A stretch of DNA of 64,000 nucleotides. It comes from JAAYCI01 sp964370045 (lineage in GTDB: Bacteria; Bacillota; Clostridia; Oscillospirales; Ruminococcaceae). Positions 47,053 to 55,580 of this stretch are shown here, piece by piece. The translations under genes and the position numbers were made by a program. Within the stretch, counting starts at the first letter, position 1, and every line of letters starts with the position of its first letter. The DNA lies in assembly GCA_964370045.1 (NCBI GenBank), contig CAYJGZ010000002.1, positions 1-64,000 on the forward strand, given 5' to 3'. The notes beneath the pieces are model-generated. The model saw only the letters and a program-made list of their open reading frames with translations. It was not told the origin of the DNA and ran no database searches.

Positions 47053-48288
47053 ATGGCAGAGTTTTGGAACACAGTTGTAAGTATTTGGGAAAACTCGGGA
47101 TTTTTCGGCCTGTTTTCGGACTTTTTGAATGATGGCTGGAAGTACCTTGTGATGATTATCGTTGCATGCGTGCTTTTGTACCTTGCTATTGTGAGAGAGT
47201 TCGAGCCGCTTTTGCTTCTTCCCATCGGCTTTGGTATGCTTTTGGCAAACCTGCCCTTTGGCGGCATGATACACATGGAGTACTTCCTTGTGGCGGAGGA
47301 TGCGGCGGCGATGGGCCTGCCCACCGACCCCTCGTTGTATCCGCTGTTTGGGGAGATTTTGCACAACGGCGGCCTTGCGGATATGCTGTATCTGGGCATT
47401 AAGCTGGGCATTTATCCGCCGCTGATATTCCTCGGCATTGGCACTATGACAGACTTTGGCCCGCTTATCGCAAACCCCAAGAGCCTTCTTTTGGGTGCGG
47501 CGGCACAGCTGGGCATATTCATTGCGTACATAGGCGCACGGCTCACTATTTTTTCGGGGCCGGAGGCGGCGAGCATTGGCATCATAGGCGGTGCGGATGG
47601 GCCTACAGCCATTTGGCTTACCAGCCAGCTTGCGCCGCATTTGCTTGGCTCCATTGCGGTGGCGGCGTACAGCTACATGGCGCTTGTGCCTGTGATACAG
47701 CCGCCCATCATGCGTGCGCTTACCACTAAAAAAGAGCGTGGCATCATAATGAAACAGCTGCGCCCTGTCTCAAAGACGGAAAAAATCATCTTTCCCATCA
47801 TCGTTACGCTGGTGGTATGTCTTATCCTTCCCTCCGCAACGCCGCTTGTGGGTATGCTCATGCTGGGCAACCTGATGCGTGAGTCGGGCGTGGTGGAGCG
47901 GCTGAACAAAACCGCAGGCAACGAGCTGATGAACATCATCACCATCTTTTTGGGTATCAGCGTGGGATGTACCACCAAGGCGGACACGTTCATCACGCTG
48001 GAGACGATACTTATCATCGTGATGGGACTTGTGGCGTTTGGGTTTGGCACGGCAGGCGGCGTACTGCTGGGCAAGCTGATGAACGTGCTTTCCAAGGGAC
48101 AGATAAACCCGCTTATCGGCTCGGCAGGTGTGTCCGCAGTGCCTATGTCGGCACGTGTGTCCCAAAAGGTGGGCGCACAGGAAAACCCCCAAAACTTCCT
48201 GCTTATGCACGCCATGGGCCCGAATGTTGCGGGTGTTATCGGCAGTGCCGTTGCGGCGGGTATCCTTTTGAATATTTTTGCAGGGTAG
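47053..48288 (+). CDS. Sodium ion-translocating decarboxylase beta subunit
   Basis: A 411-residue integral membrane protein with about ten hydrophobic segments, the core of oxaloacetate, methylmalonyl-CoA or glutaconyl-CoA decarboxylase pumps. The decarboxylation of carboxybiotin on this subunit drives sodium export. The conserved IIGGADGPTAIWLTSQLAP loop with its essential aspartate is intact, as is the NFLLMHAMGPNVAG end. Which acid is decarboxylated depends on an alpha subunit that is not in the window. The ATG at 47053 follows GGGGTGGGGAG. Confidence 0.93.
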   Translation: MAEFWNTVVSIWENSGFFGLFSDFLNDGWKYLVMIIVACVLLYLAIVREFEPLLLLPIGFGMLLANLPFGGMIHMEYFLVAEDAAAMGLPTDPSLYPLFGEILHNGGLADMLYLGIKLGIYPPLIFLGIGTMTDFGPLIANPKSLLLGAAAQLGIFIAYIGARLTIFSGPEAASIGIIGGADGPTAIWLTSQLAPHLLGSIAVAAYSYMALVPVIQPPIMRALTTKKERGIIMKQLRPVSKTEKIIFPIIVTLVVCLILPSATPLVGMLMLGNLMRESGVVERLNKTAGNELMNIITIFLGISVGCTTKADTFITLETILIIVMGLVAFGFGTAGGVLLGKLMNVLSKGQINPLIGSAGVSAVPMSARVSQKVGAQENPQNFLLMHAMGPNVAGVIGSAVAAGILLNIFAG

Positions 48289-48378
48289 CCCTTCAGAGAT
48301 AAGCGAAAAATTTGAAAATATATCCGCAAGTGTGTGTCGGCGGTGTTGGCACACACTTGTGGATAGAATATAACTTAT

Positions 48379-48464
48379 GCCGCCATGGTGGAATGGCAGA
48401 CACATGGGACTTAAAATCCCCCGGAGTAACATCCGTGCCGGTTCAAGTCCGGCTGGCGGCACCA
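48379..48464 (+). tRNA. tRNA-Leu (anticodon TAA)
   Basis: An 86-nt class II tRNA: GCCGCCATGGTGGAATGGC, anticodon loop CTTAAAA (TAA), a long variable arm (CCGGAGTAACATCCG), GGTTCAAGTCC and an encoded CCA. The acceptor stem GCCGCCA/TGGCGGC is perfect. Confidence 0.95.
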
Positions 48465-48479
48465 CGCATATTTGCGCCC

Positions 48480-48514
48480 GTAAAAACAGTCTTGCTTTTG
48501 CAAGGCTGTTTTTA
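48480..48514 (+). terminator. tRNA-Leu terminator
   Basis: GTAAAAACAGTCTTGC, loop TTTT, GCAAGGCTGTTTTTAC: a long stem whose 3' arm carries the T run. Confidence 0.82.
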
Positions 48515-48710
48515 CTTGTCCGAAACGAAGTGCAGGACGACACCGGCTGTGATTTGCCTTTTGTGTCGAGTAGGCGCTAAAAAGGTGAATCATAGCCAAG
48601 GAGCATAAATAGCGGCTGGGCAAAATTGCCGAACATACATATTTACCACTGTTATATTAGAAGCGGTATTGTTATCTTTGTCCTTGCAAAGCTGTTTTTG
48701 CTTATCATAG

Positions 48711-48822
48711 CGGTGATTTGTTTTTTTTCTATGTCCCCCACGCCTGCGGCAGGGGGAGGATATAGCGCATTATTCTTGTGTTTAAGATATCCTAAATCAC
48801 CTCTATTATGTGTCCACTCCCC
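48711..48822 (-). repeat. MITE-like palindromic repeat family 1, copy B
   Basis: CGGTGATTT on the left, CACGCCTGCGGCAGGGGGAG in the middle hairpin, and TAAATCACCTCTATTATGTG then TCCACTCCCC on the right match copy A in the same orientation. The left tip is degenerate. Confidence 0.75.
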
Positions 48823-48975
48823 ATAAGAACAAGTGCGGTTTCTTTCCCTGGTATAGACATAATTAAAATGAAAAAAAGCGTGAAATCGCAAGATAAGCAT
48901 AGTTTTGACAGAGTGATTGTGCCATAATGATGGTGAAACATAGTGGAAGTTATTGAAAAGTGCAGGTGGTACAGC

Positions 48976-49641
48976 ATGAAGCTTGGTTCTGGTAAAAAAC
49001 CACGTGTTATGGCGTATGTGGAGCTTGTGTTTGATGTGGCATATCTTTTGGTGCTATTAGGTATTGCCGCGTGTACGTTGTCGGGAGTGAAAACATCTGT
49101 GACTTATCTGTGGGTGGCGATGACACTGGTACTTTTTTTGGGGGATGCGTTTCACCTTGTGCCTCGCATAGCCTTTGCGATAAGCGGCAACGAGAAACTT
49201 TTAGGCATGATGGGGCGTGGCAAGCAGATAACCTCCATTAGCATGACGCTGTTTTATGTGATGCTGTGGTATATAGGGGCAACGCTTTTGGGAAATATAT
49301 CTCCCTTGCAGGCGGCAGTGGTGTGTTTGTGTGCGCTTGTGAGAGTGGTGCTCTGCCTTTTGCCGCAAAATGGCTGGACAGCCGGTACGCAAAGTGGCAG
49401 GCTACACATATACCGCAACATTCCGTTTGTACTGCTGGGTGCATTTGTAGCGGTGTTCTTTTTTGTGCACGCAAGAAGCCTGCCGCCTGCGCTTGAATGG
49501 ATGTGGCTTGCAATAGCTCTTAGCTTTGCTTTTTATATTCCCGTTGTACTGTGGGCAAAGAAGTGCCCGATGCTCGGTGCACTTATGCTGCCAAAAACAT
49601 GCGTGTATGTGTGGATTGTGTGCATGGGCATGGGGGTTTGA
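48976..49641 (+). CDS. Six-helix membrane protein of unknown family
   Basis: A 221-residue protein with six hydrophobic segments and short loops. Notable residues are DAFHLVPRI after the second helix and MGRGKQITSISMTLFYVMLW leading into the third. I do not recognise the family; homologues with the FHLVPR loop probably exist in Firmicutes. The start at 48976 (MKLGSGKKPR) follows AGGTGG; a GTG at 48943 is in frame but has no ribosome binding site. It is transcribed alone. There is no hint of a substrate. Confidence 0.6.
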   Translation: MKLGSGKKPRVMAYVELVFDVAYLLVLLGIAACTLSGVKTSVTYLWVAMTLVLFLGDAFHLVPRIAFAISGNEKLLGMMGRGKQITSISMTLFYVMLWYIGATLLGNISPLQAAVVCLCALVRVVLCLLPQNGWTAGTQSGRLHIYRNIPFVLLGAFVAVFFFVHARSLPPALEWMWLAIALSFAFYIPVVLWAKKCPMLGALMLPKTCVYVWIVCMGMGV

Positions 49642-49681
49642 CGCTTTTTTGTGAAATTTCAAGAAAACGTGCAAATTGTGA

Positions 49682-49710
49682 TTGACAAAAGCACACTGGT
49701 AAGATAGAAT
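49682..49710 (+). promoter_or_regulatory. Promoter of the GGDEF gene
   Basis: TTGACA, a 17-nt spacer and TAGAAT (49705-49710). The A/T-rich leader of about 140 nt shows no c-di-GMP riboswitch core. Confidence 0.6.
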
Positions 49711-49855
49711 AAAAAGATTATTTTTGTGTTCATATTATTCTTAATAAAAATACGAGTTTTATCTATACCATTACGCTATCATGTAGATGTGAGTGTGATT
49801 GCATGGTGTATATAATAATAGGTAGTGCTATCAGATTATTTTGTGATGGGAAGGG

Positions 49856-51559
49856 GTGGAACACATTAGCATAACATACTACATTGTTACATTTATAGTG
49901 GTAGCAATTCATTCTTTTTTGAACTTTAGGCTGTGCGGATACCTAAGCGATAAAATGCGCTTTCATAAAGTTTCTATCTATGTGGTGTGTGCTTTGAACG
50001 GAGCGGTATGTCCCTTTATAATGTCGGCACAGTTTGACGATATTGCCACAATTTACGCTGTATGTATAGCGGCGCTTGTGCTGGAGCTATTTGTTTTGTT
50101 CAAAAGCAGAATGACCGCTATAATAGGTGTGGCAGCAGGCTCTTTGCTCCATCTGTTTGTGCTTCGTGCAATAATTATTTCGGTTGTATCCATTGTGAAT
50201 GAAATTCCTATGAACAGCGTTGTTTCGGACCCGCAGCTTGTTGCGTGGGTGAATTTTGGTATGTTTGCGGCGCAGGTTATCACGCTTGTTGTGTTTATAA
50301 AGTTTATTCCCCTTGATATTTTAAGTAAGGTTATGGCGGATAAGGGATTTTATACGGGGCTTTTGGGGCTGGCGATTTTTTTGAACGCATATGTGATATA
50401 CAACGCATACATTTTTCGTGTGGACTACTACTCGTTAAACCTTAGTGTGCAGGAAATTGTGATGGCGACAATGTCGCTGATGTTTTTATACATAATGATG
50501 CTACTTTTGATTAAGATATTCAACCTTGGCACTTACAAAACGAAAACAAAAGAGCTGGAAGAGATAATAGACAAGGATAAGATACTCACCTCTGCGGCGT
50601 TGAGCTTTGCGGAAATAATCATTGAGCTGAACTGCACAAAGGATGTGGTTCGCAGGATGTATGTGAATTCAACAGAGTATTCAATAGAGAACGAGTTTAC
50701 CTTGACGAATTTTTTTGCGCAAAATGCAAGCGCTTTTGTGCATCCCGAAGATATACACATAATTGATGACATAACATCGCCTTATTTGATTAAGTGCTTT
50801 GAGGATGGGAGTACAGAGATAAATATTGAGTATCGTGCGAGAAAAATGGGCATTTCGGAGGATACAGGCAAAATCGAATGTTCAAATGATGAGTACTTGT
50901 GGCATAAAATGCAAATCAACCTGAAAAGGGATGAGGACAGTGAGGACGTAATAGCGATATTAACGGTGGATGAGATTGAGGATGAAAAGCAAAATGAAAT
51001 CAGCCTTAGGCAAAAGGCGGAGACGGACCCACTGACAGGAGCATACAATAAAAGTGCGCTTGCAAAAAAAATGCAAACACATATAGAAAACGATGGACAA
51101 GGTGTTTTGTACATGTTCGACCTTGACAACTTCAAGGGGATAAACGATAATATGGGTCACTCGGCAGGGGATAGGGTGCTGTGTGATGTGTACGAAAAGG
51201 TGAGCGAAATATTCAGAGCGCAGGACATTGTGGGACGTGTGGGCGGAGATGAGTTCGTGATATTTATGATAGGCGAAACAAGGAAAATCACAATAGAGAA
51301 AAAAGCCGCTCAGATTTTAGAACAGCTAAATAAAGTGTATCGTGCACAAAACGGCGTAAATGTTGAAATATCCAGTAGTGTGGGAATAGCACTGGCGCCA
51401 AAGGACGGCGTGGACTTTGAAACACTGTTCAATGCGGCGGATATGGCAATGTATCACTCCAAAAACACGGGCAAAAACACGTATACCATTTACAACAGTA
51501 GCCTTTTTGATGAGATGAAGCCACAAGAGAAGGACGCATACACAAGGGCGAAAAGCTGA
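49856..51559 (+). CDS. Membrane-bound diguanylate cyclase (GGDEF domain)
   Basis: A 567-residue sensor. Residues 1-225 contain seven or eight membrane helices. A short coiled coil (KTKELEEIIDKDK) links to a PAS-like domain (about 245-385), followed by a second coil and the GGDEF domain (about 395-545). The active-site motif GGDEF at 463-467 is intact, so it should make cyclic di-GMP from two GTP. RAQD at 454-457, five residues before it, is a canonical inhibitory I-site for product feedback. The start is GTG at 49856 directly after GGGAAGGG. No EAL or HD-GYP partner is in the window. Confidence 0.92.
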   Translation: MEHISITYYIVTFIVVAIHSFLNFRLCGYLSDKMRFHKVSIYVVCALNGAVCPFIMSAQFDDIATIYAVCIAALVLELFVLFKSRMTAIIGVAAGSLLHLFVLRAIIISVVSIVNEIPMNSVVSDPQLVAWVNFGMFAAQVITLVVFIKFIPLDILSKVMADKGFYTGLLGLAIFLNAYVIYNAYIFRVDYYSLNLSVQEIVMATMSLMFLYIMMLLLIKIFNLGTYKTKTKELEEIIDKDKILTSAALSFAEIIIELNCTKDVVRRMYVNSTEYSIENEFTLTNFFAQNASAFVHPEDIHIIDDITSPYLIKCFEDGSTEINIEYRARKMGISEDTGKIECSNDEYLWHKMQINLKRDEDSEDVIAILTVDEIEDEKQNEISLRQKAETDPLTGAYNKSALAKKMQTHIENDGQGVLYMFDLDNFKGINDNMGHSAGDRVLCDVYEKVSEIFRAQDIVGRVGGDEFVIFMIGETRKITIEKKAAQILEQLNKVYRAQNGVNVEISSSVGIALAPKDGVDFETLFNAADMAMYHSKNTGKNTYTIYNSSLFDEMKPQEKDAYTRAKS

Positions 51560-51600
51560 GCATGCGCAAAAAAATAAAACAACTTTCAGCAAAGTTTTTC

Positions 51601-51629
51601 TTGCATTTTGCCTGAAAATTTGGTAAACT
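51601..51629 (+). promoter_or_regulatory. Promoter of rpmB
   Basis: TTGCAT, a 17-nt spacer and TAAACT (51624-51629), 62 nt upstream of rpmB. Confidence 0.5.
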
Positions 51630-51691
51630 AATATGGCGATTGAAAATCCCGTGTTCGGATAAAAATATAGCGCAATGGAGGAGGTGCAGAG

Positions 51692-51880
51692 ATGGCAAAG
51701 TGCAGCGTATGTGGGAAGGGTGTTACGTTTGGCATCAAGGTTTCCCATTCCCATCGTCGTAGCAACCGTATGTGGAAGCCCAATGTAAAGAGAGTGAAAG
51801 CGGTGGTGGGCGATTCCCCCAAGTATGTTTACGCCTGCACCCGTTGCCTTCGCTCCGGCAAGGTAACCCGTGCAGTATAG
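51692..51880 (+). CDS. rpmB: 50S ribosomal protein L28
   Basis: A 62-residue ribosomal protein: MAKCSVCGKGVTFG, SHSHRRSNRMWKPN and the C-terminal YACTRCLRSGKV. CSVC and CTRC form a zinc ribbon. GGAGGAGGTG precedes the ATG. Its own promoter and terminator flank it. Confidence 0.98.
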   Translation: MAKCSVCGKGVTFGIKVSHSHRRSNRMWKPNVKRVKAVVGDSPKYVYACTRCLRSGKVTRAV

Positions 51881-51939
51881 TGTCATAAGAGCTTGTGAAG
51901 CTGTGTGTGACAGGGTGTAAGCAAGTATTACAAAGTATT

Positions 51940-51985
51940 AAAGCCTATTGGATGATATGCCGAGTGCATTATCCAATAGGCTTTT
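51940..51985 (+). terminator. rpmB terminator
   Basis: AAAGCCTATTGGAT and ATCCAATAGGCTTT are perfect arms, followed by TGCTTT. Confidence 0.85.
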
Positions 51986-51998
51986 GCTTTGTGTGTTT

Positions 51999-52955
51999 TT
52001 ACGGATTGAGAGGTGAGGGGGCAAAATGTTTTTTCAAAAATGCCAGCACATCCTCATACACCTGATAGCGGTTGGACTCGATTAGTATTCCGTGCCTGCC
52101 GTTGAGATATAAAATACAAGAGAGCTGTTTTGCGCCGGATATTTTCATCAGGCGATACAGCCGCAGTATGCCCCTGCCGTAGTTGCCAAGGGGGTCGGCT
52201 GTGCCGCTGAAAATAAGCATGGGCATGTTTTTTGGTACCGCTTGCGCCCATGTGCGGCTGCTTACTTGGCGCAACATGCACAGCATCTCGTAAATTCCAC
52301 TTACCGTGAACCTAAAAGCGCGCTGCCTATCCTGCGTGTGCTTTTCCACCTTGGCGGTATTTCTGCTTATCCAGTCGTGGCGCGTTTTGGGGTTTGGGAT
52401 GCGCCGCTGATAGCCGCCAAATATCATAGCGTACACAAGCTTTGAGCGGTGATACTGCCCGAGTAGCCTGCACATCATGTTTGTTTTGAAAATGACTGTG
52501 TCTACCATGGGCTGTGGGCCGCTTGTGCCGCTTAAAAGAAGCCCGTCGATGGACTTTGGGTACCGCACCGCATATAAGCGTGCCAAAAAACTGCCCATGC
52601 TGTGCCCTAAAAGCACAATTGGCAGTCCGGGGAAAAGCCCACGCACGTAAGCATTCATGGTTTTTAAGTCCTGCACCGCCGAGTAGCGCCCACTATTTTG
52701 CTTAAAGTGCCCCAGTTCGTTTGGGCTCGGTGCACTTAGCCCGTGGCCGATATGGTCGCCTCCGCACACCACAACACCCCTGCGCACCATAAATGCGGCA
52801 AACTCCTCATAAAAAGGGATGTTCTCGCACATGCCGTGGGATATTTGCAGTATGCAAAAAGGCTTTACGTCCGCACAGCTGTATATGTACCCCGCTATGC
52901 GTGAGCTGCCATCGGCGGAATTAAACCGTATGTCTTTTCTCACGAGTGGACGCAT
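51999..52955 (-). CDS. Alpha/beta hydrolase (monoacylglycerol lipase-like)
   Basis: A 318-residue cytoplasmic hydrolase of the serine aminopeptidase S33/lysophospholipase group. It has an oxyanion region ISHGMCENIPFY, the nucleophile elbow GHSMGS (S119), the acid in FSGTADPLG and the base in NGRHGIL. A cap region lies at about 150-240. Substrates in the family are monoacylglycerols or lysophospholipids; the exact one is unknown. GAGGAGG precedes the ATG. It overlaps the upstream HAD gene by 35 bp and is the last of five minus-strand genes. Confidence 0.88.
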   Translation of the reverse strand: MRPLVRKDIRFNSADGSSRIAGYIYSCADVKPFCILQISHGMCENIPFYEEFAAFMVRRGVVVCGGDHIGHGLSAPSPNELGHFKQNSGRYSAVQDLKTMNAYVRGLFPGLPIVLLGHSMGSFLARLYAVRYPKSIDGLLLSGTSGPQPMVDTVIFKTNMMCRLLGQYHRSKLVYAMIFGGYQRRIPNPKTRHDWISRNTAKVEKHTQDRQRAFRFTVSGIYEMLCMLRQVSSRTWAQAVPKNMPMLIFSGTADPLGNYGRGILRLYRLMKISGAKQLSCILYLNGRHGILIESNRYQVYEDVLAFLKKHFAPSPLNP

Positions 52956-53661
52956 ACTTTAGCGCCTCCTCACCTACTGCTATCATTTTAAGCTGTGTGT
53001 AGTTTTGTATGATGTGGGTAGGCTTTATATTTTCGGGCAGTGGTGCGTTTGCGAAATTGCACCAGCAGGTATCCAGCCCTGCGCCTTGCCCGCCCTTTAC
53101 ATCCGCCGCAAGGCTGTCGCCCACCACCAAAACACGCTCTTTCTTTGTTATACCCAGCTGTTTCAGCGCAAGGGTGAAAAACTTTGGGGAGGGCTTTGTG
53201 ACACCCAGCTTTTCGCTTACGAACACATCGTCGAAGTATTTCAGCAGGCCGCTTTTTTCAAGGCGGCGCATCTGCACCTTGTGGGAGGCATTTGTGGCAA
53301 CTGCCAGCGTGGCAAACTCCGCAAGTTCCTCCAGCAGTTCATCCGCCCCCGAAATCACGGGTGCTTCGTGGGACAGCCGTGTCATAAACTCGCTGTTTAT
53401 GCGCACTGCATCCCCCTTTGCGTTCAGCGCCTCCAGCAGCTTCTTAAAGCGTGTCACCACAAGCTTATCCTTTTTTATTTCGCCCTTTTCAAGCTGTGAC
53501 CACAGCTTTGCGTTTATGCTTGAAAAAAGGTCTATCGTAGTATCGTCATATGGTAGCTGAAACTTCTCCAGCGTGCCGCCTATGGCATCTCTCTCCGCCT
53601 GCTCAAAATCCAAAAGCGTGCCGTCCACATCAAACAAAATACAGTTGTAGTTTGCCGTCAC
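52921..53661 (-). CDS. HAD superfamily phosphatase (YjjG-type nucleotidase)
   Basis: A 246-residue HAD hydrolase. Motif I is LFDVDGTLL (D11 and D13), motif III is LGVTKPSPKFF and motif IV is VLVVGDSLAADVKGGQGAG. A helical cap lies between motifs I and II, as in YjjG house-cleaning nucleotidases and YfnB proteins, which dephosphorylate odd nucleotides. The start is GTG at 53661 with AGGAGG upstream; the longer frame upstream is not family-like. It lies 51 bp after the SGNH gene and overlaps the hydrolase gene. Confidence 0.88.
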   Translation of the reverse strand: MTANYNCILFDVDGTLLDFEQAERDAIGGTLEKFQLPYDDTTIDLFSSINAKLWSQLEKGEIKKDKLVVTRFKKLLEALNAKGDAVRINSEFMTRLSHEAPVISGADELLEELAEFATLAVATNASHKVQMRRLEKSGLLKYFDDVFVSEKLGVTKPSPKFFTLALKQLGITKKERVLVVGDSLAADVKGGQGAGLDTCWCNFANAPLPENIKPTHIIQNYTQLKMIAVGEEALKYASTREKRHTV

Positions 53662-53712
53662 AAAAATCCTCCTCGCACATGGCGTATGTTTCGGGTGATG
53701 GCACAAGCACGC

Positions 53713-54564
53713 CTACACGTTGTAGGCGTGCTCTCGGTAGTAGTCCATCCATGCCAAGACACCCTGCTGGGTTAGGTGAATGCCGTCCGCCTCCATATAT
53801 TCGGGGTGGGCAAAGCCGTCGGGTGCGCTTAGCTCCTCGTGGCTGTCCAAAAAGGCAACACCTATCTCTATGCACATGTTTAGCAGTGCATCGTTAAACT
53901 TTAGTATTTCCTCCCGTGTGAGCTTTGGGTAGCTGCTATATTCAAGCACGGGTGGAATGGCGCTTATGACAATATGCGTATCGGGGCTTGCCCTGCGCAG
54001 AGCGGCGATGGCATCTGCATACTGCTGTGTGAATGCCTCGGGTGTGGTGTTGCCCACATCGTTGCTACCAAACGCCATGAGCACCCTATCGGGACGAATG
54101 ATTTCCACCGCCTGCAAAATGGTGTATCTGCCCGAGTGCCCCTCTATTTGTACAAGCTCAAGCGTATCCACAGCGCCTATGCCTATGCCCGACTGCGCCA
54201 GCACCTGTTCTTCGGGCACTGCCCCCATTAGCGAGAGGCGCACGGTGTTGGAGTCGCCCAAAAACAGTGTTTCCTCGATGTAAGCGTTGCCTGCGTCTTG
54301 CGTTTCGCCCAGTGCAAGCCCCGGGCCGAACTCCACCGTGCGTGTGCCCTGCCCACCGCCTATGAACCTACTTATAGTGCCGTTTTGCCACAGCAAGAAT
54401 ATCAGCGCCGCAAAAAGCAGGGCGAATATTATAAGTAGTGTCCAAATCACACCGCCACCCTTTTTCTTGGGTGGGGTGGGGTGGGGGGCGTATGGGTACT
54501 CAAGGCGGTATGGGTTTTGCAGCGCCTGCCGCATCTGTTTTTTTTTGTTTTGCTTTTTGCTCAC
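53713..54564 (-). CDS. Membrane-anchored SGNH/GDSL hydrolase
   Basis: About 283 residues. After a basic, Lys/Pro-rich N terminus there is one membrane helix (GVIWTLLIIFALLFAALIFL), then an extracytoplasmic SGNH domain: block I FLGDSNTVRLS, block III FGSNDVG and block V DGIHLTQQG. Such enzymes remove acyl groups from cell-wall polymers or lipids. The start is uncertain: GTG at 54564 (MSKKQNKKK) with AAAGGA 12 nt upstream, or ATG at 54588. It lies between an NlpC/P60-like gene and a HAD gene on the same strand. Confidence 0.82.
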   Translation of the reverse strand: MSKKQNKKKQMRQALQNPYRLEYPYAPHPTPPKKKGGGVIWTLLIIFALLFAALIFLLWQNGTISRFIGGGQGTRTVEFGPGLALGETQDAGNAYIEETLFLGDSNTVRLSLMGAVPEEQVLAQSGIGIGAVDTLELVQIEGHSGRYTILQAVEIIRPDRVLMAFGSNDVGNTTPEAFTQQYADAIAALRRASPDTHIVISAIPPVLEYSSYPKLTREEILKFNDALLNMCIEIGVAFLDSHEELSAPDGFAHPEYMEADGIHLTQQGVLAWMDYYREHAYNV

Positions 54565-54679
54565 GGGAAAAATATATCCTTTCGGCATATGCCGTGCGGC
54601 GTGCGAGCGTAAAGCAGTGCACACCGCTGCTTTTGTGCGTGCTGAAACAAAGCTCTTTTAGTGCAAGGGCAGTGCAAAA

Positions 54680-55501
54680 TTAAAACAAGCTACCCACAGC
54701 GATGAGCTTTGCGGCTAAATCCGCACGGTAGTCCTCGTCCTTGGGCTTTAGGCTGCTTACCACAACGCCCTCACTGCCCACTGTATCGGTGGCGTGCACA
54801 AAGCGGTTTTCACCCATGTAAATGCCAAGGCTGTTTTCAAAAAACAGCACATCGCCCTCGTCCATCTGGCTTTTCTTTATGGGGTGCAAATCGCCGCAAG
54901 GCTCGCTTAAATCTTTGTGCGGAAGCTGAATGCCGTTCATTGCGTAGCTCATCACCACAAGCCCAATGCTGTCTATGCCAAGGGGTGTTCTACCGCCAAT
55001 GCGCAGTGCGGCACCGTTGTACGAAAGCGCTGTCTCTACGATGTTCCAGCGGGTGTCCTCCTCCGATAGCTTGCGCCAGTCCTCGATGACTTCGCCTATG
55101 TAGGAGGAGGCGGTAAAGCCCACACTGCCGTCCACAAGGCCTACCTTTTGCCAGCCGTCCAGCCCGGGGTTGCCCAGCGCCACCAATATGCCGCCACGTG
55201 GCAGGCTGGTGATGCGTGCAGAGGTGGCGGAGGACTCCGCCATGATGTCTATGTAGGGGGCGAGCACCGTCTGCTTTTTGTAGTTTCGCCACGCTGTGGC
55301 TATCTGCTCGTCCTCCTGTAAGCCTGTCGTGGGCGTGTAGCCCTCCATGCCGTACTCGGTGCGTATATAGCTCCAGCCGGTCTCCGACTGCTGAACGATT
55401 TGCACCGACATTCCGTACAAAACCTCGTCTGCCATTTTGGCCGAAACGGAGGGCTTTTCATAAAGCGGTATCATATCCGCCTTTACACCGGCAAGTCCCA
55501 T
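54680..55501 (-). CDS. NlpC/P60-like protein with lost catalytic residues
   Basis: A 273-residue protein with two SH3-like segments (about 5-60 and 75-140) and a C-terminal NlpC/P60 fold (about 150-273), the plan of gamma-D-glutamyl-diamino-acid peptidases. The nucleophile motif, normally DCSGL, reads GIDSIGLV with Ser178 (codon AGC). The His of the usual HVGIY is also missing (NSLGIYMG), while FVHA (H236) remains. It has no signal peptide. It is probably an inactive binding domain or has another activity. The ATG at 55501 follows AAAGGGG. It is 80 bp past the Card1-like gene. Confidence 0.85.
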   Translation of the reverse strand: MGLAGVKADMIPLYEKPSVSAKMADEVLYGMSVQIVQQSETGWSYIRTEYGMEGYTPTTGLQEDEQIATAWRNYKKQTVLAPYIDIMAESSATSARITSLPRGGILVALGNPGLDGWQKVGLVDGSVGFTASSYIGEVIEDWRKLSEEDTRWNIVETALSYNGAALRIGGRTPLGIDSIGLVVMSYAMNGIQLPHKDLSEPCGDLHPIKKSQMDEGDVLFFENSLGIYMGENRFVHATDTVGSEGVVVSSLKPKDEDYRADLAAKLIAVGSLF

Positions 55502-55580
55502 CTTGAAATATCCCCTTTCAAACTTAAAACTTCAAAAATTTATCCGTGGCATTGCCACTGTGTTTGTATAGTAAAGGTAG

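Larger units (their letters stand above)
48465..48975 (+). other. Intergenic region with a terminator and a MITE copy
   Basis: 511 bp with no gene. It holds the tRNA terminator (48480-48514) and MITE-like copy B (48711-48822). Nothing else convincing is seen. Confidence 0.6.

Noticed and set aside
48377..48623. Short open frames across the tRNA-Leu gene
   Set aside because: They overlap a clear tRNA and its terminator and have no ribosome binding sites.
49711..49855. A c-di-GMP riboswitch before the GGDEF gene
   Set aside because: The A/T-rich leader lacks the GCACAGGGCAAACC-type core and GNRA/tetraloop-receptor blocks.
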